64,000 nt of DNA from Mangrovimicrobium sp033283265 (GCA_033283265.1 JAWMQN010000001.1:124001-188000), one strand, 5' to 3'; numbered from the stretch's first letter, positions 18,070-30,563 are shown. The notes: generated from the sequence alone by a model not told the origin. Made by a program: numbers and translations.

Positions 18070-18776
18070 GCGGGTTTTACCGCGTGGACCATGTAGTTGA
18101 CGCTGACGTCCCTCGGGTTGAGGCGGTAGTGTTTGGTCAGCGGATTGTAGGTCATGCCGGTCATGTCCTTCAGTTGCAGCCCGGCGTCGCGCAGCCAGCC
18201 GGCCAGTTCCGAGGGGCGGATGAACTTGTCGTACTCGTGGGTGCCGGCGGGGAGCAGGCGCAGGATGTGCTCGGCGCCGACAATGGCAAACATGAAGGCC
18301 TTGGGGTTGCGGTTGATGGTGGAAAAGTACAGCGCGCCACCCGGTTTGGCCATCGTCGCACAGGCGGCGATCACCGAGCCCGGGTCGGGCACGTGCTCCA
18401 GCATCTCCAGGCAGCAGACCACGTCGTAGGCGCCGGCGCGCTCTTCGGCCATGTTCTCCGCCGTGGACTGCAGGTATTCCACCTCCACGCCGGACTCGAG
18501 CTGGTGCAGCTTCGCCACCGCCAGTGGCGCCTCGCCCATGTCGATGCCGGTGACCTTTGCGCCGCGGTGGGCCATCGCCTCGCTGAGGATGCCGCCGCCG
18601 CAGCCGACGTCGATCAGCTGTTTGCCGGCTACCGGCGAGTGGCCGTCGATGAAGTTGGCGCGCAGGGGGTTGATGTCGTGCAGCGGCTTGAACTCGCTGT
18701 TCGGGTCCCACCAGCGCGAGGCCAGGGCTTCAAACTTGGCGATTTCCGCCGGGTCGACATTACTGCTGGAATTCAT
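18066..18776 (-). CDS. ubiG: Ubiquinone O-methyltransferase UbiG
   Basis: A 236-residue SAM-dependent methyltransferase acting twice in ubiquinone synthesis. Seen: the UbiG opening KFEALASRWWDPNSEFKPLH, the SAM-binding LIDVGCGGGILSEAMA, and CCLEMLEHVPDP. I chose ATG 18776, five bases downstream of the mtaD stop, rather than an upstream TTG, because the family starts at this point. It overlaps mupP by four bases. The order mtaD-ubiG-mupP-yciK is conserved in pseudomonads. Confidence 0.92.
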   Translation of the reverse strand: MNSSSNVDPAEIAKFEALASRWWDPNSEFKPLHDINPLRANFIDGHSPVAGKQLIDVGCGGGILSEAMAHRGAKVTGIDMGEAPLAVAKLHQLESGVEVEYLQSTAENMAEERAGAYDVVCCLEMLEHVPDPGSVIAACATMAKPGGALYFSTINRNPKAFMFAIVGAEHILRLLPAGTHEYDKFIRPSELAGWLRDAGLQLKDMTGMTYNPLTKHYRLNPRDVSVNYMVHAVKPA

Positions 18777-18780
18777 GGCT

Positions 18781-20109
18781 TTACTCGTTGCTGGCAATAA
18801 GGTCGCGCCACTGGCTGCTCTGCTGCAGCACCTCGGCGAGATCCAGGGTCATCAGTTCACGTTCGCTCATCAGGGCCCTGCCGGCTACCCAGCTGTGGGT
18901 GACCTGGCTGCCGTTGCAGGCGTAGACCAGTTGCGATAGCGGGTTGTAGACGGGCTGGCACTCGGGGCCGGAGAGGTCCACGGCAATCATGTCGGCCAGC
19001 TTGCCGGCTTCGAGGCTGCCGATCTGCTCCTCCTGCCCCATGGCCCGGGCGCCGCCCATGGTGGCCATATAGAGCACATCGCTGGCGGCCAGGGTGGTGG
19101 CGTCGGCACTGTGCAGCTTGGCCAGCAGGGCAGCGGCCTGCATCTCGCCGAACAGGTTGAGGTCATTGTTGCTGGCGGCGCCGTCGGTGCCGAGGGCGAC
19201 GTTCACTCCCCTGGCGAGCAGCTTGCCGGTGGGGCAGGCGCCGGAGGCGAGTTTCATGTTGGACTGCGGACAGTGCACCACGTGGGCGCCGGCGGCGGCG
19301 AGCAGGGCGATGTCCTGGTCGCCGAGGTCGGTCATGTGCACGCACTGGGTGCGCGGGCCGATCAGGCCGATGCTGTTGAGGGTGTCCAGGGGGCGCTCGC
19401 CGTGCTGCTCGACCGCGGCGAGCACCTCGCCGCGGGTCTCGTGCAGGTGAATCTGCAGCGGCAGGTCCAGCTCGGCGGCGAGGGTGGCGATGCGCTCCAG
19501 TACCGGCCGTGACACGGTGTAGGGCGCGTGGGGTCCGAATACCACGCTGACCAGCTCGCGGTGTTTCAGGTCGTCGCGCAGGCGCAGACCCTTGCTGATG
19601 TACTCGTCCGGGCCGCTGCCCCAGGCGGTGGGAAAGTCGAAGATCGGGAAGGTGATCTGGCAGCGCATGCCGGCTTTCTGCGCGGCGGCGGCGGTTGCTT
19701 CCGGGAAGAAATACATGTCGCTGAAAGCGGTGGTGCCGGCGCGGATCATCTCGGCGCAGGCGAGCAGGGTGCCGTCGCGGACGAATTCCTGGCTGACGTG
19801 GCGGCCCTCGGCGGGCCAGATGTGCTGCTCCAGCCAGGGCATCAGCGGCAGGTCGTCGGCGTAGCCGCGCAGCAGGCTCATCGCGGCGTGGCCGTGGCAG
19901 TTGACCAGCCCGGGCATCAGCACGTGCCCGGGTAGCTCGATCTCCTGCGTCGCCTGGATCAGCCGGGCCTCGGAGCGCGGCAGCAGGGCCTGGATGCGGC
20001 CGTCGCGGATGGCCAGGCTGTGGTTCTCGAGCACGGTGCCCCGGGGGACGATCGGCACCAGCCAGCGGGGGTGGACCAGCAGGTCGGCTGCGCGGTTCTC
20101 AAGGGTCAT
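18781..20109 (-). CDS. mtaD: 5-methylthioadenosine / S-adenosylhomocysteine deaminase, TRZ/ATZ family
   Basis: A ~442-residue amidohydrolase. Seen: metal ligands in PGLVNCHGHAAMSLLRG, HLHETRGEV, HCPQSNMKLASG and LGTDGAASNNDL, matching the MtaD subgroup known from pseudomonads, where it deaminates methylthioadenosine to methylthioinosine. The start is uncertain: ATG 20109 gives a family-length protein; ATG 20151 adds 14 residues; neither has a good ribosome binding site. It is the first gene of the operon with ubiG, and is divergent from gyrA. Confidence 0.87.
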   Translation of the reverse strand: MTLENRAADLLVHPRWLVPIVPRGTVLENHSLAIRDGRIQALLPRSEARLIQATQEIELPGHVLMPGLVNCHGHAAMSLLRGYADDLPLMPWLEQHIWPAEGRHVSQEFVRDGTLLACAEMIRAGTTAFSDMYFFPEATAAAAQKAGMRCQITFPIFDFPTAWGSGPDEYISKGLRLRDDLKHRELVSVVFGPHAPYTVSRPVLERIATLAAELDLPLQIHLHETRGEVLAAVEQHGERPLDTLNSIGLIGPRTQCVHMTDLGDQDIALLAAAGAHVVHCPQSNMKLASGACPTGKLLARGVNVALGTDGAASNNDLNLFGEMQAAALLAKLHSADATTLAASDVLYMATMGGARAMGQEEQIGSLEAGKLADMIAVDLSGPECQPVYNPLSQLVYACNGSQVTHSWVAGRALMSERELMTLDLAEVLQQSSQWRDLIASNE

Positions 20110-20250
20110 GGACGGCCCATTCAGTGACGCCGCTCGGGCGTGGTTGCTCATAAAATAATCGGACTGCGAGGGCCGGGGTAGCTCCCGCGCCAAACGGCCC
20201 GGATTATACCCGCAGGAGGCCCCGGCTGTCGGGGATATTCTGCAAAAACA

Positions 20251-20279
20251 TGGTAGTTACGCGCGGTAATCCGTATAAT
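20251..20279 (+). promoter_or_regulatory. Possible sigma-70 promoter upstream of gyrA
   Basis: TATAAT, a perfect -10 hexamer, is at 20274-20279. The hexamer 17 bases upstream (20251-20256, TGGTAG) is a poor -35, so only the -10 is well supported. The element lies 126 bases before the gyrA start, which would leave a long leader. The 296 bases between mtaD and gyrA contain nothing else I can name. Confidence 0.4.
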
Positions 20280-20405
20280 TGCCGGTTTGTGTTTCGGGGC
20301 GTGCAGCGGCATTCGGCAGCTTCCCCGGGCCGCGTCCGCGGCCCCGGTCAACCAGGCTCGAGCGTGTGTTCCCCCCAGCGCGGGACCAGAGGAAAAACAG
20401 TATAA

Positions 20406-23044
<2,639 letters not shown>

Positions 23045-23048
<4 letters not shown>

Positions 23049-24124
23049 CCCGTTGTTACAACTTCTGCGCTGGCCCGGCTGCACTGCCGGAAGCGGTACT
23101 GGAGCAGGCTCGCGACGAGATGCTCGACTGGCATGGCAAGGGCCTGTCGGTCATGGAGATGAGCCACCGCAGCCCGGAAGTCGTCGGCATTGCCGAGCAC
23201 GCCGAGGCGACCTTCCGCGAACTGCTGGGCATCTCCGACGACTACGCCGTGCTGTTCCTGCAGGGCGGTGCCAGCAGCCAGTTTTCCGCCGTGCCACTGA
23301 ACCTGATGGGCACCACCGGAAGCGCGGATTACGTCAATACCGGGCAGTGGTCGAAGAAGGCTATTGCCGAGGGCAAGCGCTACGGCGAGGTGAACGTCGT
23401 CGCCAGCTCCGAGGACACCAGGTTCTCCACCATCCCGCCCCAGGACAGTTGGCAGCTGGGCAGCAATGCCGCCTACCTGCACTACACGCCCAACGAGACC
23501 ATCGGTGGTGTGGAGTACTTCTGGGAGCCGCAGGTCAGCGTGCCGCTGGTGGCGGACATGTCGTCCACCATCCTTTCACGCCCGATCGACGTGTCGAAGT
23601 TCGGCGTGATCTACGCCGGTGCGCAGAAAAACATCGGCCCCGCCGGCCTGACCCTGGTGATCGTGCGCCGCGACCTGCTCGGCAAGGCTGATCCCAAGTG
23701 CCCGGCGATGCTCGACTGGAAAATCGCCGCGGACAACGATTCCATGTACAACACGCCGCCCACCTACGCGATGTATCTCGCCGGGCTGGTGTTCGACTGG
23801 TTGAAAGGGCAGGGTGGCCTGACGGCCATGGAGGCGCTCAACCGGCGCAAGGCGGAGAAGCTCTATGGCTACATCGACGCCTCGCCCTTCTATGCCAATC
23901 CGGTGGAAATCCCCAGCCGCTCGCTGATGAATGTGCCCTTCACCCTGGCGGATGACGCCCTGGACAAGGCCTTTCTCGCCGGCGCTGAAGCGGCCGGCCT
24001 GCTCAACCTCGCGGGCCACCGCTCCGTCGGCGGCATGCGCGCCAGCATCTACAACGCGGTGCCCGAGGCGGCCGTCGACGCGCTGATCGACTACATGCGC
24101 GACTTCGAGGCACGCAACGGCTAA
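23045..24124 (+). CDS. serC: Phosphoserine aminotransferase
   Basis: A 359-residue PLP enzyme making O-phosphoserine for serine synthesis, and an intermediate of pyridoxal phosphate synthesis. Seen: NFCAGPAALPEAVLEQAR at the start, LFLQGGASSQF, YAGAQKNIGPAGLT containing the PLP lysine, and the closing GHRSVGGMRASIYNA. The length and order are typical. It overlaps gyrA by four bases and is followed after three bases by pheA. Confidence 0.96.
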
Positions 24125-24127
24125 ACC

Positions 24128-25249
24128 ATGACAGGCAGCGACGACAACAGGACGCTGGACGAGGTCCGCAAGGACATCGACAGCATCGACCGGGAAGTCC
24201 AGGAACTGATCAGCCGCCGGGCGGAGTGCGCCCAGCGGGTAGCCGAGATCAAGCTGGCGGAAGTGAACGCTGCGGGTGGGGAGGGTGACGGCGAAGTCGT
24301 CTACTACCGGCCGGAGCGCGAAGCCCAGGTGCTGCAGCGCATCATCGAGCGCAATCGCGGCCCGCTGGCGGGCGAGACCGTGGCCTACATCTTCCGCGAG
24401 ATCATGTCCGCTTGCCTGGCGCTGGAAAAGCCACTGCAGGTGGCCTATCTCGGCCCCGAGGGCACCTTTACCCAGGCCGCGGCGACCAAGCATTTCGGCC
24501 ACGCGGCAATCTGCGTCCCGCAGACCACCATCGACAACGTCTTCGCCCAGGTCGAGTCCGGCGAGTGCAACTACGGCGTGGTGCCGGTGGAGAACTCCAC
24601 CGAGGGCATGGTCAGCCACACCCTCGACAACTTCATGGATTCGCCGCTGAAAATTTCCGGCGAGGTGGAACTGGCCATCGCCCACCACCTGCTGGTGGCG
24701 AGCCATACCCCGCGGGAGAAGATCACCCGTATCTGCGCCCACCAGCAGGCCCTGGCCCAGTGTCGCAACTGGCTCGACCGCCACTGGCCGGATATGGAGC
24801 GCGTGGCGGTGAGCAGCAACGGCGAAGCTGCCCGCATGGCGGCGGAAACCCCCGGAATCGCCGCCATTGCCGGCGAGACCGCGGCCGAACTCTACGGGCT
24901 GGAGAAACTGGCCGAACACGTCGAGGATTACGCCGACAACACCACCCGCTTCCTGATCATCGGTCGCGACGAGGTACCGCCTTCCGGGCGCGACAAGACC
25001 TCGATCATCGTCTCCAGCCGCAACAAGCCCGGTGCGCTCTACCAGTTGCTGGATCCCTTCCGCAAGGCCGGCGTCAGTCTCACCCGCATCGATACCCGCC
25101 CGTCGCGGACGGAAAAGTGGGCCTACGTCTTCTTCATCGAGTTCGAGGGGCACCTGCAGGACGACAACATCGCCGCCATCGTCAGCGAACTGGAAGAGCA
25201 GTCGATCCTGCTGAAACCCCTGGGATCCTATCCCAGGGCTGTCCTTTAA
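24128..25249 (+). CDS. pheA: Chorismate mutase / prephenate dehydratase (P-protein)
   Basis: A 373-residue bifunctional enzyme of phenylalanine synthesis. Domains: AroQ chorismate mutase at ~1-100 (LDEVRKDIDSIDREVQELI...), prephenate dehydratase at ~102-280 (YLGPEGTFTQAAATKHFG, GVVPVENSTEG, DNTTRFL) and an ACT regulatory domain at ~290-370. In the ACT domain NKPGALYQLL is the GALV-type segment; the usual ESRP is here DTRP, a change at the phenylalanine site that may or may not alter feedback inhibition. It is tightly linked to serC. Confidence 0.95.
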   Translation: MTGSDDNRTLDEVRKDIDSIDREVQELISRRAECAQRVAEIKLAEVNAAGGEGDGEVVYYRPEREAQVLQRIIERNRGPLAGETVAYIFREIMSACLALEKPLQVAYLGPEGTFTQAAATKHFGHAAICVPQTTIDNVFAQVESGECNYGVVPVENSTEGMVSHTLDNFMDSPLKISGEVELAIAHHLLVASHTPREKITRICAHQQALAQCRNWLDRHWPDMERVAVSSNGEAARMAAETPGIAAIAGETAAELYGLEKLAEHVEDYADNTTRFLIIGRDEVPPSGRDKTSIIVSSRNKPGALYQLLDPFRKAGVSLTRIDTRPSRTEKWAYVFFIEFEGHLQDDNIAAIVSELEEQSILLKPLGSYPRAVL

Positions 25250-25264
25250 GCGCGGTTACTGGCG

Positions 25265-26170
25265 ATGGAGCAGCGTGCCGATACTGTAGCTATTGCCGGG
25301 CTGGGCCTGATCGGGGGCTCCCTGGCGGCGGCGTTGAAAAAGACCGGTTTTGCCCGCCGGGTAATCGCCTGGGGGCGCCGGGATGCCTCGCTGAAGCGCG
25401 GTGTGGAACTCGGCTTCATCGACGATTACACCCTCGACCTGGACAGCGCGCTGGCGCAGTCGGACATATTCGTGATCTGCACGCCGACCCTGGTGGCCTC
25501 GGCGCTGCTGCGGGACATTCTCACCCGTGACACGGTGAAGCCGATCATCACCGACGCCGCCAGCGTCAAGGGCGATCTCTACCGCGCCGCGCTGGAGGCT
25601 GGCGATGGCCAGTTCCCGCCGCGGGTAGTGCTGGGGCATCCCATTGCCGGCTCTGAACAGAGCGGTGTCGAGGCGGCAAAGGCCGATCTCTACCGCAACC
25701 ACCGCGTCATTCTTACCCCGGTAGCGGAGAATGAAAGCACCGCGGTCGAACTGGTGCGGGCGATGTGGCAGTCCACCGGCGCCGAAGTGGTCGACATGCC
25801 GGTCGACGAGCACGACGCCGTGCTGGCAGCGACCAGTCACCTGCCGCACGCGCTGGCCTACGCGCTGGTCGATGCCCTGGCGCAGTCGGGTCACAGTGAG
25901 GCTATATTCAGGTTTGCGGCGGGCGGCTTCCGCGACTTCACCCGGATTGCCTCCTCCGACCCGGTCATGTGGCGGGACATTTCCCTCGCCAACCGGGAGG
26001 CGCTGGTGGGTGCGATAGACCAGTTCAGCGAACATCTCGCGAGCCTGCGCAAGGCGATTGAGGCCGCGGACGGCGAAGCGCTCGAAGCCACCTTCACCCG
26101 CGCCAAGGCCGCCCGCGACCGCTTCTCGGCGTTGCTCGATGCACGCGGGCTGGGAAAAAACCCGGATTAA
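25265..26170 (+). CDS. tyrA: Prephenate/arogenate dehydrogenase
   Basis: A 301-residue NAD-dependent dehydrogenase of tyrosine synthesis. Seen: an N-terminal Rossmann fold VAIAGLGLIGGSLAAALK, GHPIAGSEQSGVEAA (the catalytic histidine region) and ATSHLPHALAYAL. In pseudomonads this position often holds a tyrA-aroA fusion preceded by hisC2; here tyrA and aroA are separate genes 61 bases apart and no aminotransferase gene is present. ATG 25265 follows pheA by 15 bases. Confidence 0.92.
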   Translation: MEQRADTVAIAGLGLIGGSLAAALKKTGFARRVIAWGRRDASLKRGVELGFIDDYTLDLDSALAQSDIFVICTPTLVASALLRDILTRDTVKPIITDAASVKGDLYRAALEAGDGQFPPRVVLGHPIAGSEQSGVEAAKADLYRNHRVILTPVAENESTAVELVRAMWQSTGAEVVDMPVDEHDAVLAATSHLPHALAYALVDALAQSGHSEAIFRFAAGGFRDFTRIASSDPVMWRDISLANREALVGAIDQFSEHLASLRKAIEAADGEALEATFTRAKAARDRFSALLDARGLGKNPD

Positions 26171-26231
26171 CCAATGCCGGGAGAGGGTGTTCTCGCAAGC
26201 ACCTCCCCCGCAGTGAGTAAAGAGTCATCCT

Positions 26232-27542
26232 ATGGAATTCAAACTATCTCCCGGCGGCAGCATCAACGGCGAGGCGCGGGTCCCCGGGGACAAGTCCATG
26301 TCCCACCGCTCGATCATGCTCGGCGCACTGGCCGAAGGCACCACCCGGGTCAGCGGCTTTCTCGAGGGCGAGGACGCCCTGGCCACCCTTGGCGCCTTCC
26401 GTGCCATGGGGGTGGAAATCGAGCGCAAGGGTGCCGGGGAGGTGATTGTCCACGGTGTCGGCCTGCATGGACTGAAAGCTCCCACTGCGCCTCTCGATCT
26501 CGGTAACGCCGGTACCGGCATGCGCCTGATGGCGGGCCTGCTGGCCGGGCAGCCCTTCGACAGTGAACTGACCGGCGACGCCTCCCTGTGTTCCCGGCCG
26601 ATGGGCCGGGTGATCACCCCGCTGCAGCAGATGGGCGCCGAGATCGAATCGACCGAGGGCGGCCGGCCGCCGCTGAAAATCCACGGCGGACGCAAGTTGC
26701 AGGGCATTCACTACGACCTGCCCATGGCCAGCGCCCAGGTCAAATCCTGTGTGTTGCTCGCCGGCCTGTACGCCCAGGGCCGCACCTCGGTGACCGAGCC
26801 GGCGCCCACCCGCGACCACACCGAGCGGATGCTGCGTGGCTTCGGCTACGCCGTGCAGGACAGCGACGGCGTGATCGGCCTGGAGGGCGGCGGCCAGCTA
26901 AAGGCGGCGACCATCGACGTGCCCGGCGATATTTCCTCCGCCGCGTTTTTCCTCGTTGCTGCGAGTATCGCGCCGGGCTCCGACCTGCTGCTCAACCACG
27001 TCGGCATCAACCCGACCCGGGTCGGTGTCATCAATATCCTCAAGGCCATGGGCGCCGATATCACCCTCAAGAACCAGCGTGAAGTCGGCGGCGAGCCAGT
27101 GGCGGATATCCACGTGCGCTACGCGCCGCTCAAAGGCATCGATATCCCCGAGGACCAGGTACCGCTGGCGATCGACGAATTTCCGGCACTGTTCATTGCC
27201 GCGGCCTGTGCCGAGGGCCGCACCGTGCTGCGCGGCGCCGAGGAACTGCGGGTGAAGGAGAGCGATCGCATCGCGGCCATGGCCGAAGGGCTAACCACCC
27301 TGGGTATCGCCAACGAGGTGCTGGAGGATGGCATCGTCATTGAGGGCGGCACCCTTGGCGGCGGCAAGGTGCACACCTTCATGGATCACCGCATCGCCAT
27401 GTCTTTCGCCATTGCGGCCCTGCGCGCCCAGGACGAGATCCTGGTGCTGGACTGCGACCACGTGGCCACTTCATTCCCCGGTTTCGACGCACTGGCCCGG
27501 GGGCTGGGCCTGCAGATATCGGTGCAGCGGGAAGAGGCATGA
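26232..27542 (+). CDS. aroA: 3-phosphoshikimate 1-carboxyvinyltransferase (EPSP synthase)
   Basis: A 436-residue shikimate-pathway enzyme. Seen: the phosphate-binding VPGDKSMSHRSIMLGALAEG, LGNAGTGMRLMAGL (the motif tied to glyphosate sensitivity; here the class I type NAGT), SAQVKSCVLLAGLYA and the DHRIAMSFAI region. It is a stand-alone protein, not fused to TyrA. It overlaps cmk by four bases. 61 bases after tyrA contain only an AGAG-type binding site and no gene. Confidence 0.96.
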   Translation: MEFKLSPGGSINGEARVPGDKSMSHRSIMLGALAEGTTRVSGFLEGEDALATLGAFRAMGVEIERKGAGEVIVHGVGLHGLKAPTAPLDLGNAGTGMRLMAGLLAGQPFDSELTGDASLCSRPMGRVITPLQQMGAEIESTEGGRPPLKIHGGRKLQGIHYDLPMASAQVKSCVLLAGLYAQGRTSVTEPAPTRDHTERMLRGFGYAVQDSDGVIGLEGGGQLKAATIDVPGDISSAAFFLVAASIAPGSDLLLNHVGINPTRVGVINILKAMGADITLKNQREVGGEPVADIHVRYAPLKGIDIPEDQVPLAIDEFPALFIAAACAEGRTVLRGAEELRVKESDRIAAMAEGLTTLGIANEVLEDGIVIEGGTLGGGKVHTFMDHRIAMSFAIAALRAQDEILVLDCDHVATSFPGFDALARGLGLQISVQREEA

Positions 27543-28225
27543 GTCAGCCTCCCGTCATCACAGTCGACGGCCCCAGTGGTGCCGGCAAGGGGACGATCAG
27601 CCACATGCTCGCCGCCCGCCTGCGCTGGCACCTGCTCGACAGCGGCGCGCTGTACCGCGTGATCGGGCAGGCCTGCCTGATCGAGGGAGTGAGCTGGGAA
27701 GACCACCCGGCGGTCACCGATATCGCCCGCCATCTCGACGTGCAGTTCACCCTCGATGAGCAGGGCGAGGTGCTGGTCGCCTATAAAGGTACTGACGTTT
27801 CCGCCGCCATTCGCACCGAGGAGGGCGGTCGTGGCGCCTCGACGGTCGCCGCCATCCCCAGCGTCCGCGAAGCCCTGCTGGCGCGCCAGCGGGAGTTCCG
27901 CCAGGCGCCGGGACTGGTCGCCGACGGGCGCGATATGGGCACCGTGGTGTTTCCCACGGCGGAGCTCAAGCTGTTCCTCACGGCCAGTGTCGAGGAGCGT
28001 GCGGAGCGCCGATATAAGCAGTTGATTTCAAAGGGTGAAAGTGTTAGTCTCCCGCGCCTTCTGCAAGATATCGAGGAGCGGGACCAACGAGATTCCACTC
28101 GCGCTGTATCCCCCCTGGTGCCGGCAGAGGACGCCATCGTCATCGATAGCACGGCCACTCCCATCGAAACAGTTTTCGAACAGGTCATGCAGGCGGTGAC
28201 GGAAAAAGGGTTTGCCGTCCCGTAA
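27539..28225 (+). CDS. cmk: Cytidylate kinase
   Basis: A 228-residue (d)CMP kinase. Seen: the P-loop GPSGAGKGTIS at residues ~10-20, the DSGALYR nucleotide segment and the lid-region VADGRDMGTVVFP. It follows aroA with a four-base overlap and precedes rpsA, the standard gammaproteobacterial order. The 135 bases to rpsA probably hold the separate rpsA promoter, but I could not assign its elements with confidence. Confidence 0.96.
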   Translation: MSQPPVITVDGPSGAGKGTISHMLAARLRWHLLDSGALYRVIGQACLIEGVSWEDHPAVTDIARHLDVQFTLDEQGEVLVAYKGTDVSAAIRTEEGGRGASTVAAIPSVREALLARQREFRQAPGLVADGRDMGTVVFPTAELKLFLTASVEERAERRYKQLISKGESVSLPRLLQDIEERDQRDSTRAVSPLVPAEDAIVIDSTATPIETVFEQVMQAVTEKGFAVP

Positions 28226-28360
28226 CATCCGCAAGCCTTTCTTCCGGCAATACATCGCGACAGCAGCTGCAAACCAGCCAGGGCTTTTGTCGCGGTGGAC
28301 TATGAACGAACCCCGTTCCCGGCTGGGGGCACGGACGAACTACTCTACAGGTAATGTGTA

Positions 28361-30034
28361 ATGAGCGAATCTTTCGCCGAACTCTTTGAAGAAAGCCTCA
28401 AAACCGTCGACATGCAGCCCGGTGCCATCGTCACCGGCGTAGTCATCGACATCGACAGCGACTGGGTCACCGTTCACGCGGGCCTCAAGTCCGAAGGCGT
28501 CATCCCCCGTTCCCAGTTCATCGATTCCAATGGCGATTGCGCCCTGAGCATCGGCGACGAAGTTCAGGTAGCCCTGGAATCCGTCGAAGACGGTTTCGGT
28601 GAAACCCGCCTGTCACGCGAGAAGGCCAAGCGCGCCGAAGCGTGGAAAGACCTGGAAGCTGCCCACGAGGCGGACGAAGTGGTCAAGGGCATGATCAACG
28701 GCAAGGTCAAGGGTGGCTTTACCGTCGATATCAATTCTATCCGGGCGTTCCTGCCTGGCTCCCTGGTGGACGTGCGCCCGGTGCGCGAGACTACCCACCT
28801 GGAAGGTAAGGACCTCGAGTTCAAGGTCATCAAGCTGGACCAGAAGCGCAACAACGTGGTCGTATCCCGCCGCGCGGTGATGGAAGCCGCCAACAGCGAG
28901 GAGCGCGAAGCGCTGCTGGAAACCCTGCAGGAAGGCATGACCGTCAAGGGCATCGTCAAGAACCTCACCGACTACGGCGCCTTCGTCGACCTCGGTGGCG
29001 TGGACGGCCTGCTGCACATTACCGACATGGCCTGGAAACGCATCAAGCACCCCTCCGAGATCGTCGAAGTGGGCCAGGAAATCGACGTCAAGATCCTCAA
29101 GTTCGACCGCGAGCGCAACCGGGTTTCCCTGGGCCTCAAGCAGCTGGGCGAGGATCCCTGGGTGGAAATCACCCGTCGCTACCCGGAAGGCAGCCGTGTC
29201 AAGGCACGCATCACCAACCTCACCGACTACGGCTGCTTCGCCGAGCTGGAAGAGGGTGTGGAAGGCCTGGTGCACGTGTCCGAGATGGACTGGACCAACA
29301 AGAACGTCCACCCCTCCAAGATCGTCCAGCTGGGCGACGAGGTGGAAGTCATGGTCCTGGATATCGACGAAGAGCGTCGCCGTATCTCCCTGGGTATCAA
29401 GCAGTGCCAGCAGAACCCCTGGGATGCATTCGCCTCACAGTTCGCCAAGGGTGACAAGGTCTCCGGTGCCATCAAGTCGATCACCGACTTCGGCATCTTC
29501 ATCGGCCTGGAAGGCAACATCGACGGCCTGGTTCACCTGTCCGACATCAGCTGGAACGAAGCTGGCGAGGAAGCGGTTCGCAACTACAAGAAAGGCGACG
29601 AGATCGAGACGGTTATCCTGTCCATCGATCCGGAGCGCGAGCGCATTTCCCTCGGCATCAAGCAGCTGGAAGACGACCCCTTCGGCAACTATGTCGCTGA
29701 AAACGACCGCGGTGCGATCGTGACCGGCGAAGTCATCGAAGTCGACGCCAAGGCCGTCGTGATCAAGCTGGCCGAGGAAGTTGAAGGTGTGCTGAAAGCC
29801 TCCGACATCTCCCGCGACCGCGTCGAAGATGCACGCAACTCCTTCAAGGTCGGTGACAGCGTCGAGGCGAAGATCATCTCCGTCGATCGCAAGAACCGTG
29901 TCCTGGGCCTCTCCGTGAAAGCCAAGGACTACGACGATGAGCAGGAAGCAGTGAAGTCCCTGAAAGACCAGGACGAAGCGGCCTCTCCGGGCACCATCGG
30001 CGACCTGATCAAGGCGCAAATGGGCGAGAAGTAA
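28361..30034 (+). CDS. rpsA: 30S ribosomal protein S1
   Basis: A 557-residue protein with six S1 RNA-binding repeats (for example LTDYGAFVDLGGVDGLLHITDM and LTDYGCFAELEEGVEGLVHVSEM), as in E. coli. S1 binds mRNA leaders to the 30S subunit and is the translation-initiation helper. An AGGTAA site precedes ATG 28361. The coding sequence is followed at once by a strong terminator, ending the long operon that started with gyrA or cmk. Confidence 0.98.
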   Translation: MSESFAELFEESLKTVDMQPGAIVTGVVIDIDSDWVTVHAGLKSEGVIPRSQFIDSNGDCALSIGDEVQVALESVEDGFGETRLSREKAKRAEAWKDLEAAHEADEVVKGMINGKVKGGFTVDINSIRAFLPGSLVDVRPVRETTHLEGKDLEFKVIKLDQKRNNVVVSRRAVMEAANSEEREALLETLQEGMTVKGIVKNLTDYGAFVDLGGVDGLLHITDMAWKRIKHPSEIVEVGQEIDVKILKFDRERNRVSLGLKQLGEDPWVEITRRYPEGSRVKARITNLTDYGCFAELEEGVEGLVHVSEMDWTNKNVHPSKIVQLGDEVEVMVLDIDEERRRISLGIKQCQQNPWDAFASQFAKGDKVSGAIKSITDFGIFIGLEGNIDGLVHLSDISWNEAGEEAVRNYKKGDEIETVILSIDPERERISLGIKQLEDDPFGNYVAENDRGAIVTGEVIEVDAKAVVIKLAEEVEGVLKASDISRDRVEDARNSFKVGDSVEAKIISVDRKNRVLGLSVKAKDYDDEQEAVKSLKDQDEAASPGTIGDLIKAQMGEK

Positions 30035-30052
30035 TCCTTCACGCCTGACTCG

Positions 30053-30077
30053 AAAGCCCGCTTCGGCGGGCTTTTTT
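30053..30077 (+). terminator. Rho-independent terminator of rpsA
   Basis: A perfect 9-bp stem AAAGCCCGC / GCGGGCTTT with a TTCG loop is followed by further T residues, 18 bases after the rpsA stop. It is a textbook intrinsic terminator. Confidence 0.92.
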
Positions 30078-30248
30078 GTGCCCGCGAATCAGGCCGGCGA
30101 GTCGCTTCGATCGCCGGGATATGGCTGTTTTGCCGGCTCTCGCCGGGCGGGTCGGCGGCGCAATATTTTCCGTTATAAAATAAGGACTTGCGCGTCAGCA
30201 ATTGTTGGGCAAAAATAGTCTCTGGCGAAAAAACAGTCGATAAGCGCA

Positions 30249-30545
30249 ATGACCAAAAGTGAATTGATCGAGGCGATTGCCGCGAAGCAGGCGCAACTGT
30301 CTGCAAAGGATGTGGAGCTGGCGGTGAAGACGATACTGGAGCACATGGCGCAATCGCTATCCAGTGGCGAGCGTATTGAGATCCGTGGTTTCGGCAGCTT
30401 TTCCCTCCACTACCGCGAACCGCGCAAGGGGCGCAACCCGAAAACCGGCGATGCCGTGGAGCTGAGCGGAAAGTACGTACCGCATTTCAAGCCGGGTAAA
30501 GAGTTGCGGGACCGTGTTAACATAGGCCTGCATTCGGGGTTATAG
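30249..30545 (+). CDS. ihfB: Integration host factor subunit beta
   Basis: A 98-residue DNA-bending histone-like protein that pairs with IhfA. Seen: TKSELIEAIAAKQ at the start, IEIRGFGSFSLHYR and the DNA-arm GRNPKTGD. It lies between rpsA and lapA, the standard position. The upstream 170 bases are AT-rich near 30170-30240 and likely carry its promoter; no strong ribosome binding site was seen before ATG 30249. Confidence 0.97.
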   Translation: MTKSELIEAIAAKQAQLSAKDVELAVKTILEHMAQSLSSGERIEIRGFGSFSLHYREPRKGRNPKTGDAVELSGKYVPHFKPGKELRDRVNIGLHSGL

Positions 30546-30563
30546 TCCTTCCGAATATCGCAG

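Noticed and set aside
17404..18711. Apparent 435-residue fusion upstream of mupP
   Set aside because: The upstream half is out of frame with ubiG; mupP has its own ATG 18069 and the normal four-base overlap with ubiG.
23576..25153. 525-residue minus-strand frame spanning serC and pheA
   Set aside because: Antisense shadow of two confirmed genes.
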